The notes beneath the pieces are model-generated. The model worked only from the letters and a program-made list of their open reading frames with translations, was not told the DNA's origin and did no database searches. Shown here one piece after another: positions 52,417 through 63,702 of a stretch of DNA of 64,000 nucleotides. Position 1 is the stretch's first letter. Each line of letters opens with the position of its first letter. This stretch comes from Eutrigla gurnardus (lineage: Eukaryota; Chordata; Actinopteri; Perciformes; Triglidae). Where the stretch lies: assembly GCA_963514095.1 (NCBI GenBank), contig OY741267.1:26348014-26412013 (forward strand). The letters are read 5' to 3'. Made by a program: the position numbers and the translations under genes.

Positions 52417-53214
52417 TAAAAACCACACAGTGACCTTGGATGGATGGATGGATAGATGGATAGATAGACTTAAAACCAAATATATAATAAACTAATATGC
52501 ACAAAAGAACAAAAAGTTTAGCAGCGATGTTTTAACAACCTTCCACTAATCTTGTTCAGCAGCAACGAGTACGAGCCAATCAGAGGCAGAGTAGGCCGAC
52601 GGCGTTGAAAGAGGTCATTTGGCTGTGCATGAGAGTGCACTTGAAGATTTCCACATAAAAAATAAAAAAACAACAACACTTATTGCTAGTGTGCCTTTAG
52701 GTAACTTGCCACTGGTTTGGACCTCGGGTACACCGGCCACCCAGCAGGCCTCCTAATAACACGGATTATATAAGGATAATAATAATAGGATAATAATAAC
52801 CAGCGGTATGTTTCTCCTCCCCTGTAGTTCACCCTGTAGATAATGGCTGACGTTTTTTCTCCCTAGCAAACTGCGAGACCGCCTAGCGCCGCCGCCGCCG
52901 TGTAAAAACGCGTGTTTCACATGTCGCGGAGTGAAGATGAGCGAAGCGAAGCAGAACCGGCAGCGCTGCCGTCTACCAGCGGCCATATGGTGGGTGTCCT
53001 CGCACGGTAGCTTCAGGGAGATGAAACCGTTCTGTTTCAGAGATGAACCTCCCCTTCTCAGCCCTCCGTGTTCATCAGAGCCTAACCCCCCCGCCATCCG
53101 CCATCAGCCCACCTCTGAGATCACCCGGGACGTCCCGCAGGTAGAGCCCTAAACAATCTCACATCACGTGGTCCCCCTTTTTTTTTTTTGTCAAATCGCC
53201 CACCCCTGCTTGTC

Positions 53215-53330
53215 GAGCCCTGCTCTGTGCCTCCAGATGTGGCTTAATTTACTGCGACTCTGCTAATTGCTGTAATTAAGGATTAATTACTGTTAATTAC
53301 CTTCGCATAAACTCATCACCAGTCAAAGAG
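53215..53330. promoter_or_regulatory. Candidate conserved non-coding element, intron 2
   Basis: gcttaatttactgc, gctaattgctgtaattaagg and attaattactgttaattacc: six homeodomain cores within 80 bp. Confidence 0.38.
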
Positions 53331-53364
53331 CGGAGCCTTATGAAATGTGCCATGCACAGGAATA

Positions 53365-53383
53365 CACACACACACACACACAC
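53365..53383. repeat. (CA)n microsatellite
   Basis: About 19 bp of CA. Confidence 0.9.
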
Positions 53384-53633
53384 CCCTCGGAGGAGGATTA
53401 TGTTGCTGGACCCCTTGTTTCATGTCTTGTCTCGGTGTGTAGGGAGGCCTTGTCGTGCAACAGTTCGGGCCAGGATGCTAACTGTCATGGACCATCTCCT
53501 CCTGGCTCCAAACGCTTCACATGTCACCTCCTCGGCAACTGTTGCCGGGGACAGCACCGCTGTCACGCTGCCATTTATTAAGGGGAATCTTGGCGAGATT
53601 ATCTGCAGGGATCGGTGACATTTACAAGTGTAT

Positions 53634-53726
53634 TTATGGGCTATAGAATCAATAATCCCAACGTTAACCTCCATGATTTTTGTATTTATAGGCTATAGAA
53701 TCAATAATCCCAACATTAACCTCTGT
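53634..53726. repeat. Tandem duplication, two units of about 53 bp
   Basis: ggctatagaatcaataatcc followed by caac-ttaacctc occurs at 53639-53671 and again at 53692-53724 with one substitution. Only two units. Confidence 0.9.
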
Positions 53727-56700
53727 ACTGACCGATATGTCTGTAACCCTAACCCTGCTTTTAGGGTTTTCCTATTCTTTTCATCAAATATGTCCTGATT
53801 TAAATCAAAGCATTGCAAAGTTTAATACCGGTATTGGTATCGGAACAGGTTTCTTACCTAAATTATGTAATTATGTGTTTGTACCATCATGGCGGCCGAT
53901 AGGCCTCTCTAAGGGGTTGTGCTTGAACGGAACGAGTCGTCCCATCATGGTGGAAGGCAAACGTGTCTAAATCGAAAGCTGTCCTTCATACAGAGGAAAA
54001 GTGACAGAAATATTGGTGTAAATAGGTAAAATATCAAATAAAAACAGGGAATAGCAGCCAATGGTTGCGTGACATGGGTGTGATTATCAGATTATCGAGC
54101 TCTTTTGACGATCCGATAAAAAGTTCTGTCGAGGTATTCGGACCAGGTCGTTTGCACAAATCCTCCAAACAACGAAACACCTCGTTTTATCTAATGGCTC
54201 TGCAGAGCGGTTTGTGGTCGACTAGCAGGATGGTGTCGTTTGTCGTCTGTTTCCCTCTAGAAACTAAATCCATTTTATGATCTGTGTTTTCATGTCTGGT
54301 TAGGTTTATACTCACATTAAATTTAAAAAAAAAACCAGGGCTTTGTTAAGGTTACAGAGACATAGTTTTGGTTTAAAATGACCACTTTGCTAAGTTTAGT
54401 GCAGCTTGGTTGTCATGGCGATAATACAAAAAGAAAGAGAAAGGAAATGTGGTTATGGCTTTGGAATGATTGTTATGAAAAAAAAAAAACAATGTTGAAT
54501 GCGGTTTGAAACTAAGAAATTAAAGTGTGGATTTGGTCGAGACATTTATTCACCCGACGTCACCTGACCTCCTCCTGTCGTAATTAGGGTTTTGTCACAT
54601 GACCTTAAGCATGTTTCGTTTATGGGGGGGCGGGGCATGATTGTCTTGAGTGGTGGTGAACGGTTCAAATTCAGGGAAACTTTATTGCCTTAAAAGAAAT
54701 AAAAATAGAAAACGATACCAAGCCCTGCCGAGGTGTTAACAAGAAGTTAGCGTGACTCGTCATTTGTGTACATTTGTGTACTTTGTGTTTCCTGTCTCTC
54801 CGTAGACATTTTCTTTTTTGTATCTGCTTTAAGAGCTCGTGACTTCTCCAGAGATATTCAGCCTCCGTGGTTTCCACCGAGCAGCCCGGAGCCGTTAAAA
54901 CTGCAGCGGTCGAGCATGAGTTCGCCTCAATCAAGAATATATATATATGTATATGTATTAAGACACCTTAAGAATGAGTGACAGCCACGGGGCTAATGCA
55001 TTGCCTATTTTGAATAATGAATTATTTTAATGAAGGCTTTTAAACGGGTGTTCTCTGCGTTGGTGGCGGGGCGGCGCTCTCCGAATGCTTCTCCTCCGGC
55101 GCTGGCTGCCTCATTATCAGGCCGGCCCCTCAGGCCTCAAACTGGCCTGCTTAAGCCTCCGATGATGACGATAATTACCGTTATTAGGAGTAGCTGCGGG
55201 GGGAACATGTTCTGAAAAACACCAAGCTGAGTTCTTGCCTCGCTCGCCGCCGCCGCCGCATGAGAAACTACCGATGGCCAGTGGAGAGAGCCGGAGAGGG
55301 AGACGGAGGGAGGAAAAAAGAAAAAGGAGGGGATGAGGGGAGCGGCCACCAAATCCGCCTAATGTGACGCCTGTCAGCTCGTCTCCCACCAGCTGTCACC
55401 TCCCAAATGCACTGGGGTTCATTTTTTTAATTGACACCTCGCTTTCCTATTCCATTTCTATTTTTCGCCTTTCATTTTCCCTCCATCACTCTCTCACCTC
55501 CCTGCCTGTATAACATCCACATCTCCTCCTCATCTTGGCCCGTCCCTCCACGATTCCTTGTCCTTGGTATCCCCCCCATCCCCCATCATCCCCTCCTCCC
55601 TCCTCCACGCGATCCTCGAGATGGCTGATAAAACATAAAGCTGTTTTAGAGGAACTTTATGACTATGCCCTTGTGTACTGAGGTTGTACAGCTTCCCATT
55701 ATCCGGTGATGGAGAGAACATTTTGGGGCCTGAGATAGAAAGTTTCACGGAATCGACCCCCGGATCGGGCTTTCGGCTCGATGTATCGAACGTTTTCAAA
55801 AACACGGTAGCGACGCTCTCTTTGTTACGGATTCAACAGTAAATTAGATATAATATCAGTAATCATAACAGTATATTTAACACTGTGGTTTACCTCGACT
55901 ATGTGAGGCGAGATTTGCTTTTTATTTTTAATTTTGCTACCTTTTTGGTACCAAATGAAACTGTCTGTTGCAAAAAATAAATCAGAAAGCTAATTTTAAA
56001 TAGACCAAACACTTGTCTGGCTGTTTACAAGAGATCTTGGGTTAGTACCACGTGTTAATTAAAGTAGTTTAAATCCTTTTCTGGCTCTATTGGAAGTTGG
56101 TTGTTTGTATAAAATGTACGTTTTCTGAGAGAAGCACCTCCTCATCACGTAGCTCGTAGCTACGTTAGCATGCTGTTAGCGTAACACACCCGAATCAACG
56201 ACCGAACTGTCGCTGCTCGAGTTGCAACATGCATAATATCAATTTTGGTCCTTTTTTATGTATTTTATTTCCCATTATATAACGTCAGAGAGAACATTTC
56301 TGGCCAGAGTTCAACAAACCTTAACGAAAGAACATTTTAATAACACAATATTTAGATTAAGACACTTGTTTTCATGTTGGTAGACTTTCATTGTGAGGTA
56401 TTTTAGTAATTCATACCAGTATAACATGATGAGGTGTACAGTAGATCACATGTGATGTTCAGTGTAACGCTTGTAGTTTTACCTCTGGTGTGAGAATCCG
56501 GGTCGCTTCTTATCGAACGTTCTCGTGGCTTGTATCACATGCAGATGAGAGCAGGATGCTGAAGGGGGGGGGGGGGTATTAGTGATACTTGTCATGTCTG
56601 CTGTAAATCAAGCTGCTTTTTTTTCTTCTTCTTCAGGTTCCTAGGTTGTTGTTGTTGTTTTGTCTCAGAAAGCTGCGTGGCAGGGATGAATGGTGGTGAT

Positions 56701-56752
56701 GTTACATTATCATGTGGCTGTCGCTTTCACTCCTGCTGACTGGTCTGACAGG

Positions 56753-56754
<2 letters not shown>

Positions 56755-56804
<50 letters not shown>
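56755..56804. repeat. (CA)n microsatellite
   Basis: 50 bp of perfect CA, the first of two arrays 132 bp apart. Confidence 0.97.
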
Positions 56805-56806
<2 letters not shown>

Positions 56807-56933
56807 GCCGTGTCAGGAGTATGCCTGATTTATTAACTGCTGAAACCCTAGATGACGTGTATGCCCACACGATCGATACGCAGCACAGCCACTGCCTGCC
56901 CCTCTCCGGGGTCATGTGATGTGCACAAGGCGA

Positions 56934-56936
<3 letters not shown>

Positions 56937-56975
<39 letters not shown>
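56937..56975. repeat. (CA)n microsatellite
   Basis: 39 bp of perfect CA, the second of the pair. Confidence 0.97.
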
Positions 56976-56978
<3 letters not shown>

Positions 56979-57251
56979 TACGCTGCGGAGTGTATTGCGT
57001 TACTGTATTGATGGGAAATGGATCCGGTCCAGCGTCGGCTGCTCGCTGCCAGTCAGAGGCAGGAAGGGTAAACTTTCATCACGGCTGTCAGGGACATCGC
57101 CGCTGCCTCGTTTGACCGTAAATCTTCCTAATTGTGACAGAATACTTCAACATCATTAATTAAGCATGTTTTCATTTAAAAGCACTCGCAGGGCGCCAGG
57201 CTGGGTGCTTAGGGTAGTCTGCCAATGTGCATAGCTGTGTGTTTTTTTTCT

Positions 57252-57254
57252 GTG

Positions 57255-57287
<33 letters not shown>

Positions 57288-57328
57288 TTGTGCGTGTGCA
57301 CCTTGATCCCCCCCCCCCCCCCCCCCCC
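57252..57328. repeat. (GT)n with tttg interruptions followed by a C-run
   Basis: GT array to about 57296, then tgcaccttgatc, then roughly 20 C (57309-57328). Confidence 0.93.
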
Positions 57329-57989
57329 TCCTCCCCTGTATGAGTGGGTGGCTTAATCGTCATGTTTATTTACACTCCTGTTGTCTGCAAACAGCAGGCA
57401 GTGTGGCGATGGGCATGAGCCAGCCCTGAAGGAAGTAAAACAGCAGAAATTAATTTAGTCAATAAGCAAAAACAAAGGCTTATTCTTAGAATTCCATTCA
57501 TTATTCAGGGGAAAGGGGCTGGGGAATAGTTTATGATGCGTATTTATTTTTTATGCCTTGCCTTTTTGGGTTTACGGCCCCACATCTCAGGGTAGGAATT
57601 ATACAAGAGCGTGCACAAAGGAGAGGAGGAAGGAAGGAGGGAGGGAGGGAGGGAGGGAGGAAGCGACGGAGAGGGGGAATTGTGTCCTCTCATTGTTCAA
57701 TTAAGTCTGTCGGTAATGATCAAGACGAGATGATGGCCATCTTCCTTTTTATGGATATGAATCTGTGGCAGTCTGTGGAGAAAAAAGAAAAAGGGGGGGG
57801 GGGGGGGGAGTACGGACTCTTTGTTGCTGCTGTACTGGACTGTGGGAAGTGTGTATGGAAGGTTTTTGGTGTTGTAATAAAGTGAAGGTGCGTCGTAATA
57901 GAGCGCCCCTTCTCTCTGTCTGTCAGGTGATTATGCTAATGTAGGGTCCACGCTTTGCAGGGTTCCCAACGAGCACTCTGACTGGCATC

Positions 57990-58270
57990 GAGGCCGCCCC
58001 CCCACCCCCCCCTAATCGATTTCATTGCTATTACTGAACAGAAATAAATAAAGCTGATGGCTGTGGTTAGGGGTAATTATGCCACAGCACAGTGAATTGT
58101 TTGATTTTCCTTATTAATTGTATTTATTTAATCCATTTCATGCTTTTAGTTGTGCACTCTGGGACTTGGTAGGGAATGAATAAATCACTCTTAGGCTCAT
58201 TAGATTCACCCTCTGGTTGGGATGTGCCACCATTTTGTCAGAATTAAATTGGCGAGTGTTATAATTTCCC
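57990..58270. promoter_or_regulatory. Candidate conserved non-coding element, intron 2
   Basis: ctaatcgatttcattgc, ggtaattatgccac, tccttattaattgtatt, aatgaataaatcactc and gctcattagattc; about 1.5 kb before exon 3. Confidence 0.33.
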
Positions 58271-58310
58271 GCTGGTGTGATTCACATGAAAAATATCCAC
58301 ATATCCCTCC

Positions 58311-58355
58311 ACCACACACACACACATGCACACACACACACACACATGCACACGC
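58311..58355. repeat. (CA)n with atgca interruptions
   Basis: About 45 bp of CA interrupted twice by tgca and ending in cgcacacgcg. Confidence 0.92.
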
Positions 58356-58783
58356 ACACGCGTCTGCTCCCCATCTGAACTCCTGACCTTTTCCAGCCGT
58401 CTGATAGCCATTGACATTTGCCTCTTGAGCCGAGCTTGCTCACGTGTTGGAGCTGATGGGAATGGATGATGTTATTGCTGGAGGAGGAAAAAGAGAAGGA
58501 AAGGGAAAGAGGAGGAGTGAGTGTGAGGAGGAGGAGGTGGAAAAGAGTAGACAAGCTCCCCGTGCGGCCCCAGGAATCCATCTGGACCCCCCCCCCCCCC
58601 CTCCTGCTCACCAGAAAGGTCACGGGGCGACTCCAACCTTACACCCTCATTACAAAAGAGCCGTCGCCGTGACAATGTGGCTTCTTGCTGCTCCGTCACA
58701 CAACCTGTCATCTGCCCTCGCCGTCGTGGTGGAAACACACACACGGGGTGCAGTGCAAGCTCGTCTTCTCCAAGCATCCGGAT

Positions 58784-58844
58784 AGATGCCTTGGTTTAAC
58801 GTGTGTGTGTGTGTAGATGCCTTGGTTAAACGTGTGTGTGTGCG
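58784..58844. repeat. Two-unit tandem repeat with GT tails
   Basis: tagatgccttggttTaacg then (GT)n is followed directly by tagatgccttggttAaacg then (GT)n. Unit about 31 bp. Confidence 0.9.
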
Positions 58845-59760
58845 ACCATGTTATGGCAGCGTGAGCTTTCTGTCTTTGTCCTTGAAGACAGCGGCTGGAA
58901 TGGAGGGCTGCACCTGATCGTCTGTTTTCGGCACCTCGGAGAAAAGCAGGACACTCTGCTGCTTTACCGAGGGAGCCTTCTGGTGGCTGAACGAGGCAGG
59001 GCAGCTGGTCTGTACATAGAAGATCCATGCACAAAACCCCAGGACGCTCTAGGATATAGTTAACATAGCAGATATTGCTCAGAATATCAGCCGGCGTTGT
59101 CTTTGTCATGGGATCCGAGCGTCGGTCGAGAAAGCCGAGCGGCCGTAGGTGTGTGAATACGTGCAGGTTCAATTCCCACCTACAAGTGTGCAAACAGACA
59201 CGTGGAGGCGTCTGTTGTCCTGCTGAGGGGAGATAGCGGCGCTTGAATGCTTAATTAGGAGTTACTCGTGTGATTGTGGGGAGAAGAAGTGCAAAAATGT
59301 GAGGAAAAAATATGTTCTCTGTGTTCAAATCATTGACCTTAATGATGAACACGTAAAAAAATCCATAATGCATTTTGAACCTCCACAGTATGTTGTTCCA
59401 TATGGCAGGAGTCATCTTCTATATGTGTGCATCTTCATCTGTTGTCATGATATATAATATATGTGTAATAACATGTGTTCTGTCTGTTTATGAAGAGATA
59501 ATAAAGCCAGAAATTGCTGGAGCAAAAAGAGAGCAATGGTAGATGAACTCTGGTGGAAGGCTGTGTTAATTTTTATTTCCTTTTTTTACATGAAATGATA
59601 GAATCGATGAAATAATAGTTTTATGGTCTCGCCCAGCCGCCAGCCTCTGTACGGCTGCAGGACTTTAATGGCACAGATTTGAACTATTAAATCAATGGCG
59701 ATATTTCAGGGAGTTAAGAAGTATTGAGTCTTCATGTGGTCTTCCTCCTGTCCTCCCCAG

Positions 59761-60005
59761 TGCTCAGTATCCGTGGCGCCCAGGAGGAGGAGCCTCCAGA
59801 TCCTCAGCTGATGCGACTGGACAACATGCTGTTGGCGGAGGGCGTGGCCGGGCCGGAGAAGGGCGGCGGCTCGGCGGCTGCAGCGGCCGCCGCCGCGGCA
59901 GCCGGCGGCGTCGGTCCCGACAACTCGGCAGAACACTCCGACTACCGGGCCAAGCTGTCTCAGATCCGGCAAATTTACCACACGGAGCTGGAGAAATACG
60001 AACAG
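59761..60005 (+). CDS. pbx1: pbx1 coding exon 3 (end of PBC-A, poly-Ala linker, start of PBC-B)
   Basis: Encodes residues 87-168, from VLSIRGAQEEEPPDPQLM to HTELEKYEQ. It carries the end of PBC-A, the glycine and alanine linker (GGG-Ser then ten Ala, residues 125-134; codons 59874-59903) and the start of PBC-B. The Ala run is a Pbx hallmark. It is written with mixed GCG/GCT/GCA/GCC codons, so it is not a simple slippage-prone trinucleotide tract. The acceptor follows cctgtcctccccag. The donor after CAG is gtgggg at 60006, weaker than the others. The exon ends on a whole codon. VLSIRGAQEEE supports PBX1; PBX3, as I recall, has GLSIRGAQEED. Confidence 0.97.
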
Positions 60006-60662
60006 GTGGGGAGGAAGAGTCATTTTAGATTCCAGTTATTATTCTCAATTATTCTAGTTTCTTCTCATACATATTAATATTGTCAGTATGTTAATCCAAA
60101 AGTGCATTAGTGGGATTCCCATGTAGCGTCCCGTTGAATGTGGATGTTAGACTTCATTCAGCTGCTAAGCCTTAATGTAATGTTCAACCCCAGACTGTGT
60201 TTAGACTTTTAATTACAGAAAGTTTCACATCCATTCTTTTTTCTCCTCTTCCAAAAAAAAAAAAAAAAAAAAAAGAAATCCTCCCACTACTCAGGTGACG
60301 ACTCTAGGATGTGTTGTAATTGTAAATTTCTCTTTTCTGTTTAAATATGCGACTACTGAAAAAGTTGGACATCGTCTCGACTGGTGGTGGATATGGACAG
60401 AGGCAAAACTTAAAAAAAAATGTCAGTGATTTTAATCTTTATAATGTGTTACATTGTTGACATATGTGGCTTGATATAATTCAATTGCAAAAAAAAAAAA
60501 AACGTTGTTTACTTGCCTTCTTCGCGTTTGGGGGACGAGGATCTCCTCGTGGATTACAGAATTATTAAGCAAGAAAAAACTATTTTATCCTCCTATATAT
60601 ATCTATATATATCTATATATATATGGCGGGGGGTTTTTTACATGGTGAGAAAACACGCAGAT

Positions 60663-61200
60663 GTACGACGGCGTATTAGGGCCACTGTAGAAAAAAAAAT
60701 GTAGCCGAGAGGGGGCAATATTCCGCGAAAAAAGTGGGAAATTTGCCACTTTATAAACTTGAAAAAAGCGACTTTTTAATTTAGTTTAAAAAGTGACAAA
60801 TTTGCGAGTTTATTCCGATGCTAACAACCTTCATCTATGCTAGCTAACTTCCCATGAATGTACATTTATTTTTCTAATTAATACATGACAACTTGTGACC
60901 ACGCCTCGTTAAGGTCCTTGATGATGTTGATGCTTATTGACAGTTTTATTTATATGAGGCCATGTTGTCATCTTATGGGTGTTTATTGATTGGGGCTAAG
61001 ATGCTAGTGGTTCACTTGTTGTCATAGCAACAGCAAAACATCCGGTCTCAGCATAACCAAGCAACTTGTTTATGTCGGCTACGACGTGAAATAAACTCGA
61101 AAATGTGCGACTTTTTTTCTCTGAATATTGCCCCCCTCTCTCGGCTACGTTTTTATTTTTTATTTATTTTTACTACAGTGGCCCTGATACGCCGTCCTAC
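60663..61200. mobile_element. Non-autonomous element with long terminal inverted repeats (538 bp, intron 3)
   Basis: The left end GTACGACGGCGTATTAGGGC and the right end read in reverse, GTAGGACGGCGTATCAGGGC, match in 18 of 20 positions. The match continues through cactgtag-aaaa, gtagccgagag-gggggcaatatt and, after a gap, cgagtttatt. The arms are more than 100 bp. No transposase frame was found. A target duplication could not be defined, so the superfamily is open. Confidence 0.85.
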
Positions 61201-61561
61201 AGCTGAGATTATTTGAATCGGATATTTAAGAACTTTTCCAACGCATGCTCTCTAAGACGAACACAGATGACGGCTGAGATATTTTCCGGGATATATTTTT
61301 TTGAACTATAATGTTCTTGTTCTCTCACGGGCCAATCGGTGACAAGCCGAGCTTTTCTGAGATTTTTTTTTTTTGTCTTTCGGCAGGCGAGCAGCCATTA
61401 TATCAGTCACACACCAGCTCTTTTTTTTCTTCCTAAAAGACTGTAACGTCTTGTCATTCCCTTCGCAAGTCAAAGCGTCCTGGGTTTGTCGTCTTCTCCG
61501 AGGACGGCTAGTCATCGCTAACTGTCACAGTCAATACACACCTGAGCATTTCTGTGTCACC

Positions 61562-61675
<114 letters not shown>

Positions 61676-61820
61676 AAGCAGAACGGCTGCTCGGTGCATC
61701 ACTTTGACTGACGTAACCCTGGTGTTGACAAGCAACAGACACCTTGACTCTGAACGCAGTCATATCCAGTGACTGCGTTCAGACGGAGACAGGACGAGGT
61801 AGAACGAGGTAGAACGACAG

Positions 61821-61822
<2 letters not shown>

Positions 61823-61866
<44 letters not shown>
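61823..61866. repeat. (GA)n microsatellite
   Basis: 44 bp of GA preceded by repeated gacgaggtagaacgaggtag (61793-61817). Confidence 0.96.
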
Positions 61867-61869
<3 letters not shown>

Positions 61870-62258
61870 GAGACAGTTTAAACCTCTTGAACGTTAACGG
61901 GACTGAAAGCCTGCTGTCTTTTTAGATTTCTCTTCACTTGTCACATTTCCTCTCTCCATTGAAGAGGTCTTTTTAATATTCGTGAGTCTCTCCGCCGCCG
62001 CTACGTTTGTTTGGGCGTGAAGCATCTCGCCGCGTCTGCTGCTCTTTTTTTAATTCACACTATTCTTATTACCTCGAACGCCCGCTGCTGTTACTGTCAG
62101 AGCCCTCCCATGAGGGGGGCGAAGGCCGATACCATGCCGAGGGGTGCGGCCTCTCGAGAAATCCAATTTCAAACTTTTTTTTTTTTTTTTGTTCTGTCTG
62201 AAGTCTGGTAATGGTTCTTTCTTTTTTTATGAATCCCCGTCTTGTCTTGTGCATCCAG

Positions 62259-62449
62259 GCGTGCAATGAGTTCACCACCCATGTGATGAACCTGCTGAGG
62301 GAGCAGTCTCGCACACGACCCATCTCGCCCAAAGAGATCGAGCGCATGGTCAGCATCATCCACCGCAAGTTCAGCTCCATCCAGATGCAGCTGAAGCAGA
62401 GCACCTGCGAGGCCGTCATGATCCTGCGCTCGCGCTTCCTCGACGCCAG
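62259..62449 (+). CDS. pbx1: pbx1 coding exon 4 (PBC-B)
   Basis: A 191-bp exon encoding residues 169-231 (ACNEFTTHVM ... RSRFLDA) plus two bases of Arg232. This is the bulk of PBC-B, a helical region that helps contact Meis/Prep and regulates DNA binding. It includes the conserved stretches REQSRTRPISPKEIERM and HRKFSSIQMQLKQSTCEA. The acceptor is gtgcatccag, with a (T)n tract about 80 bp upstream (62177-62190). The donor is CAG|gtacga at 62450. No residue looks out of place for the family. The exon lies about 390 bp downstream of a (GA)n array that follows a 111-bp (GT)n array. Confidence 0.97.
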
Positions 62450-63346
62450 GTACGATCACGCCGACACGTCCAGCCAAACTACCGTGTTTTTAGACGTTTA
62501 CGCCTTCGTTTTTAGTATGTATTTGTATTCTTTACTAAATATTTTTTATTTGAGGTCACTGCGTGAAGGGTGAACCATGTTTCTACTAATAAAAATGAAA
62601 TCTTGAATCTTTGGGTTCAATATTTCAACTCAGATATGGATGCTTCCATGACGGCAGCCTTCCTGTAGTGCATATATAAGCATATATATTATAACAATGT
62701 CCTGAATATGGGAGAATGTTGTTTAAAAATATATATATTAGGGCTGGGTAAAAATATAGATACAGCAATATATCGCGATACTTTGCCGCCAAATACAATA
62801 TCGATTTTTCAACTCCAAAGGTGGATTTAAAAAAAAAATTTTAGACGCGTTGTGGATGCAGTCCTTTATTCTTTTTCATTTTATTTTCAATATTTATTCC
62901 AGTGAATTTCATGGGAATTACTAAAATGGAGAGGCTGTTTTGAATGAAATAGTTTTGACTCAATTTGTCCTCTGATCAATATCATCTGATGTACATATAC
63001 AGGTACTTGTGTTTTCATCTTTATTTATATCGCAATATCGTGATACGTATCGTGACCAAAGTATCGTGATATGTATTGTATTGTGAGGTTCTTGCCAATA
63101 CTCACCAGAATATATGTTTATGAATGTTCCCACAGTGTAAACTATGTTTCTACTGTGAGTGTGACAATAAAAATGCGTCTTTTATTTTGAAAAAGGGGTT
63201 ATGTATCTTTCATCCTAGTGTTTGTTTATCTGTATTTTTGTTTCAGATGAAACCACGCTGCACTGATTTAAACGAAGGTGCATTTTGTTCAGTAAGTGTT
63301 ATTTTTTAATCCGTTTCTTTCTGTCTCCTTTCTGCCGTCCATCCAG
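62450..63346 (+). other. pbx1 intron 4
   Basis: 897 bp, largely the MITE-like element at 62739-63108 plus AT-rich sequence. Confidence 0.9.
62739..63108. mobile_element. MITE-like element, tagggctggg...atactca type (intron 4)
   Basis: Starts TAGGGCTGGGTA and carries many ATCG/CGATA words (gcaatatatcgcgatactttg; atcgtgatacgtatcgtgac). It ends in ggttcttgccaatactcacc, which in intact copies of this fish family is followed by the inverted agccctA. The right end here seems mutated. A/T dinucleotides flank both sides. Confidence 0.6.
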
Positions 63347-63482
63347 ACGAAAGAGGAGGAACTTCAACAAACAGGCGACAGAAATCCTAAACGAGTACTT
63401 TTACTCCCACCTCAGTAACCCGTATCCCAGCGAGGAGGCCAAAGAGGAGCTGGCCAAGAAATGTAGCATCACAGTGTCGCAG
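63347..63482 (+). CDS. pbx1: pbx1 coding exon 5 (TALE homeodomain, N-terminal arm to start of helix 3)
   Basis: Completes Arg232 and encodes residues 233-277, RKRRNFNKQA to KKCSITVSQ. This is the homeodomain N-terminal basic arm (RKRR, also part of a nuclear localisation signal), helix 1, the TALE three-residue loop insertion PYP (residues 257-259), helix 2 and the turn before helix 3. The recognition helix (normally VSNWFGNKRIRYKK) must be in the next exon, outside the window. Splitting the homeodomain after VSQ is the usual Pbx exon boundary. The acceptor is ctgccgtccatccag and the donor CAG|gtaaca. Residue 272 is Ser, where I recall Gly in mammalian PBX1 and Ser in PBX3. Confidence 0.96.
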
Positions 63483-63702
63483 GTAACAACACGATACACC
63501 AAGACATCTGTCATTTTATCGTTTATTGTTGTTAAATGTTCAGTTTGGGTTCCGTCCAAGACAGCAGCTTATGTTCACTGTTTATACTTCATTCTACAGG
63601 TTGGTGGAAAACACTACTGCAAGAATATTATAGTAATATTTCCCATTAGATGCATGTTGTGTTTTTTTTTAAGGAGCCAGAAAAAAAACATGATAATCAT
63701 CA
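63483..63702 (+). other. pbx1 intron 5, start
   Basis: Starts with gtaaca. Contains unique AT-rich sequence, then the dispersed repeat at 63703 that runs to the window edge. Confidence 0.85.

Larger units (their letters stand above)
52417..59760 (+). other. pbx1 intron 2, last part
   Basis: Contains (GGAT)n (52437-52460), a CpG-richer patch (52868-53120), the 53-bp duplication, CA/GT arrays, G/C runs (56564-56576, 57309-57328, 57796-57808, 58589-58602), (GGGA)n (57640-57662) and candidate elements. Ends in a good pyrimidine tract and AG before exon 3. Confidence 0.65.

Noticed and set aside
53739..53755. taaccctaaccctg as interstitial telomeric repeat
   Set aside because: Only two units; expected by chance.
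59125..59185. tRNA-like A box (gccgagcgg) and B box (ggttcaattcc)
   Set aside because: The spacing is too short for a Leu/Ser tRNA, and acceptor and anticodon stems do not form; at most a weak SINE-like chance match.
58708..59193. 161-codon minus-strand frame
   Set aside because: The longest frame outside pbx1, but it crosses a two-unit GT-tailed repeat and has no recognised motif or splice context; probably chance.
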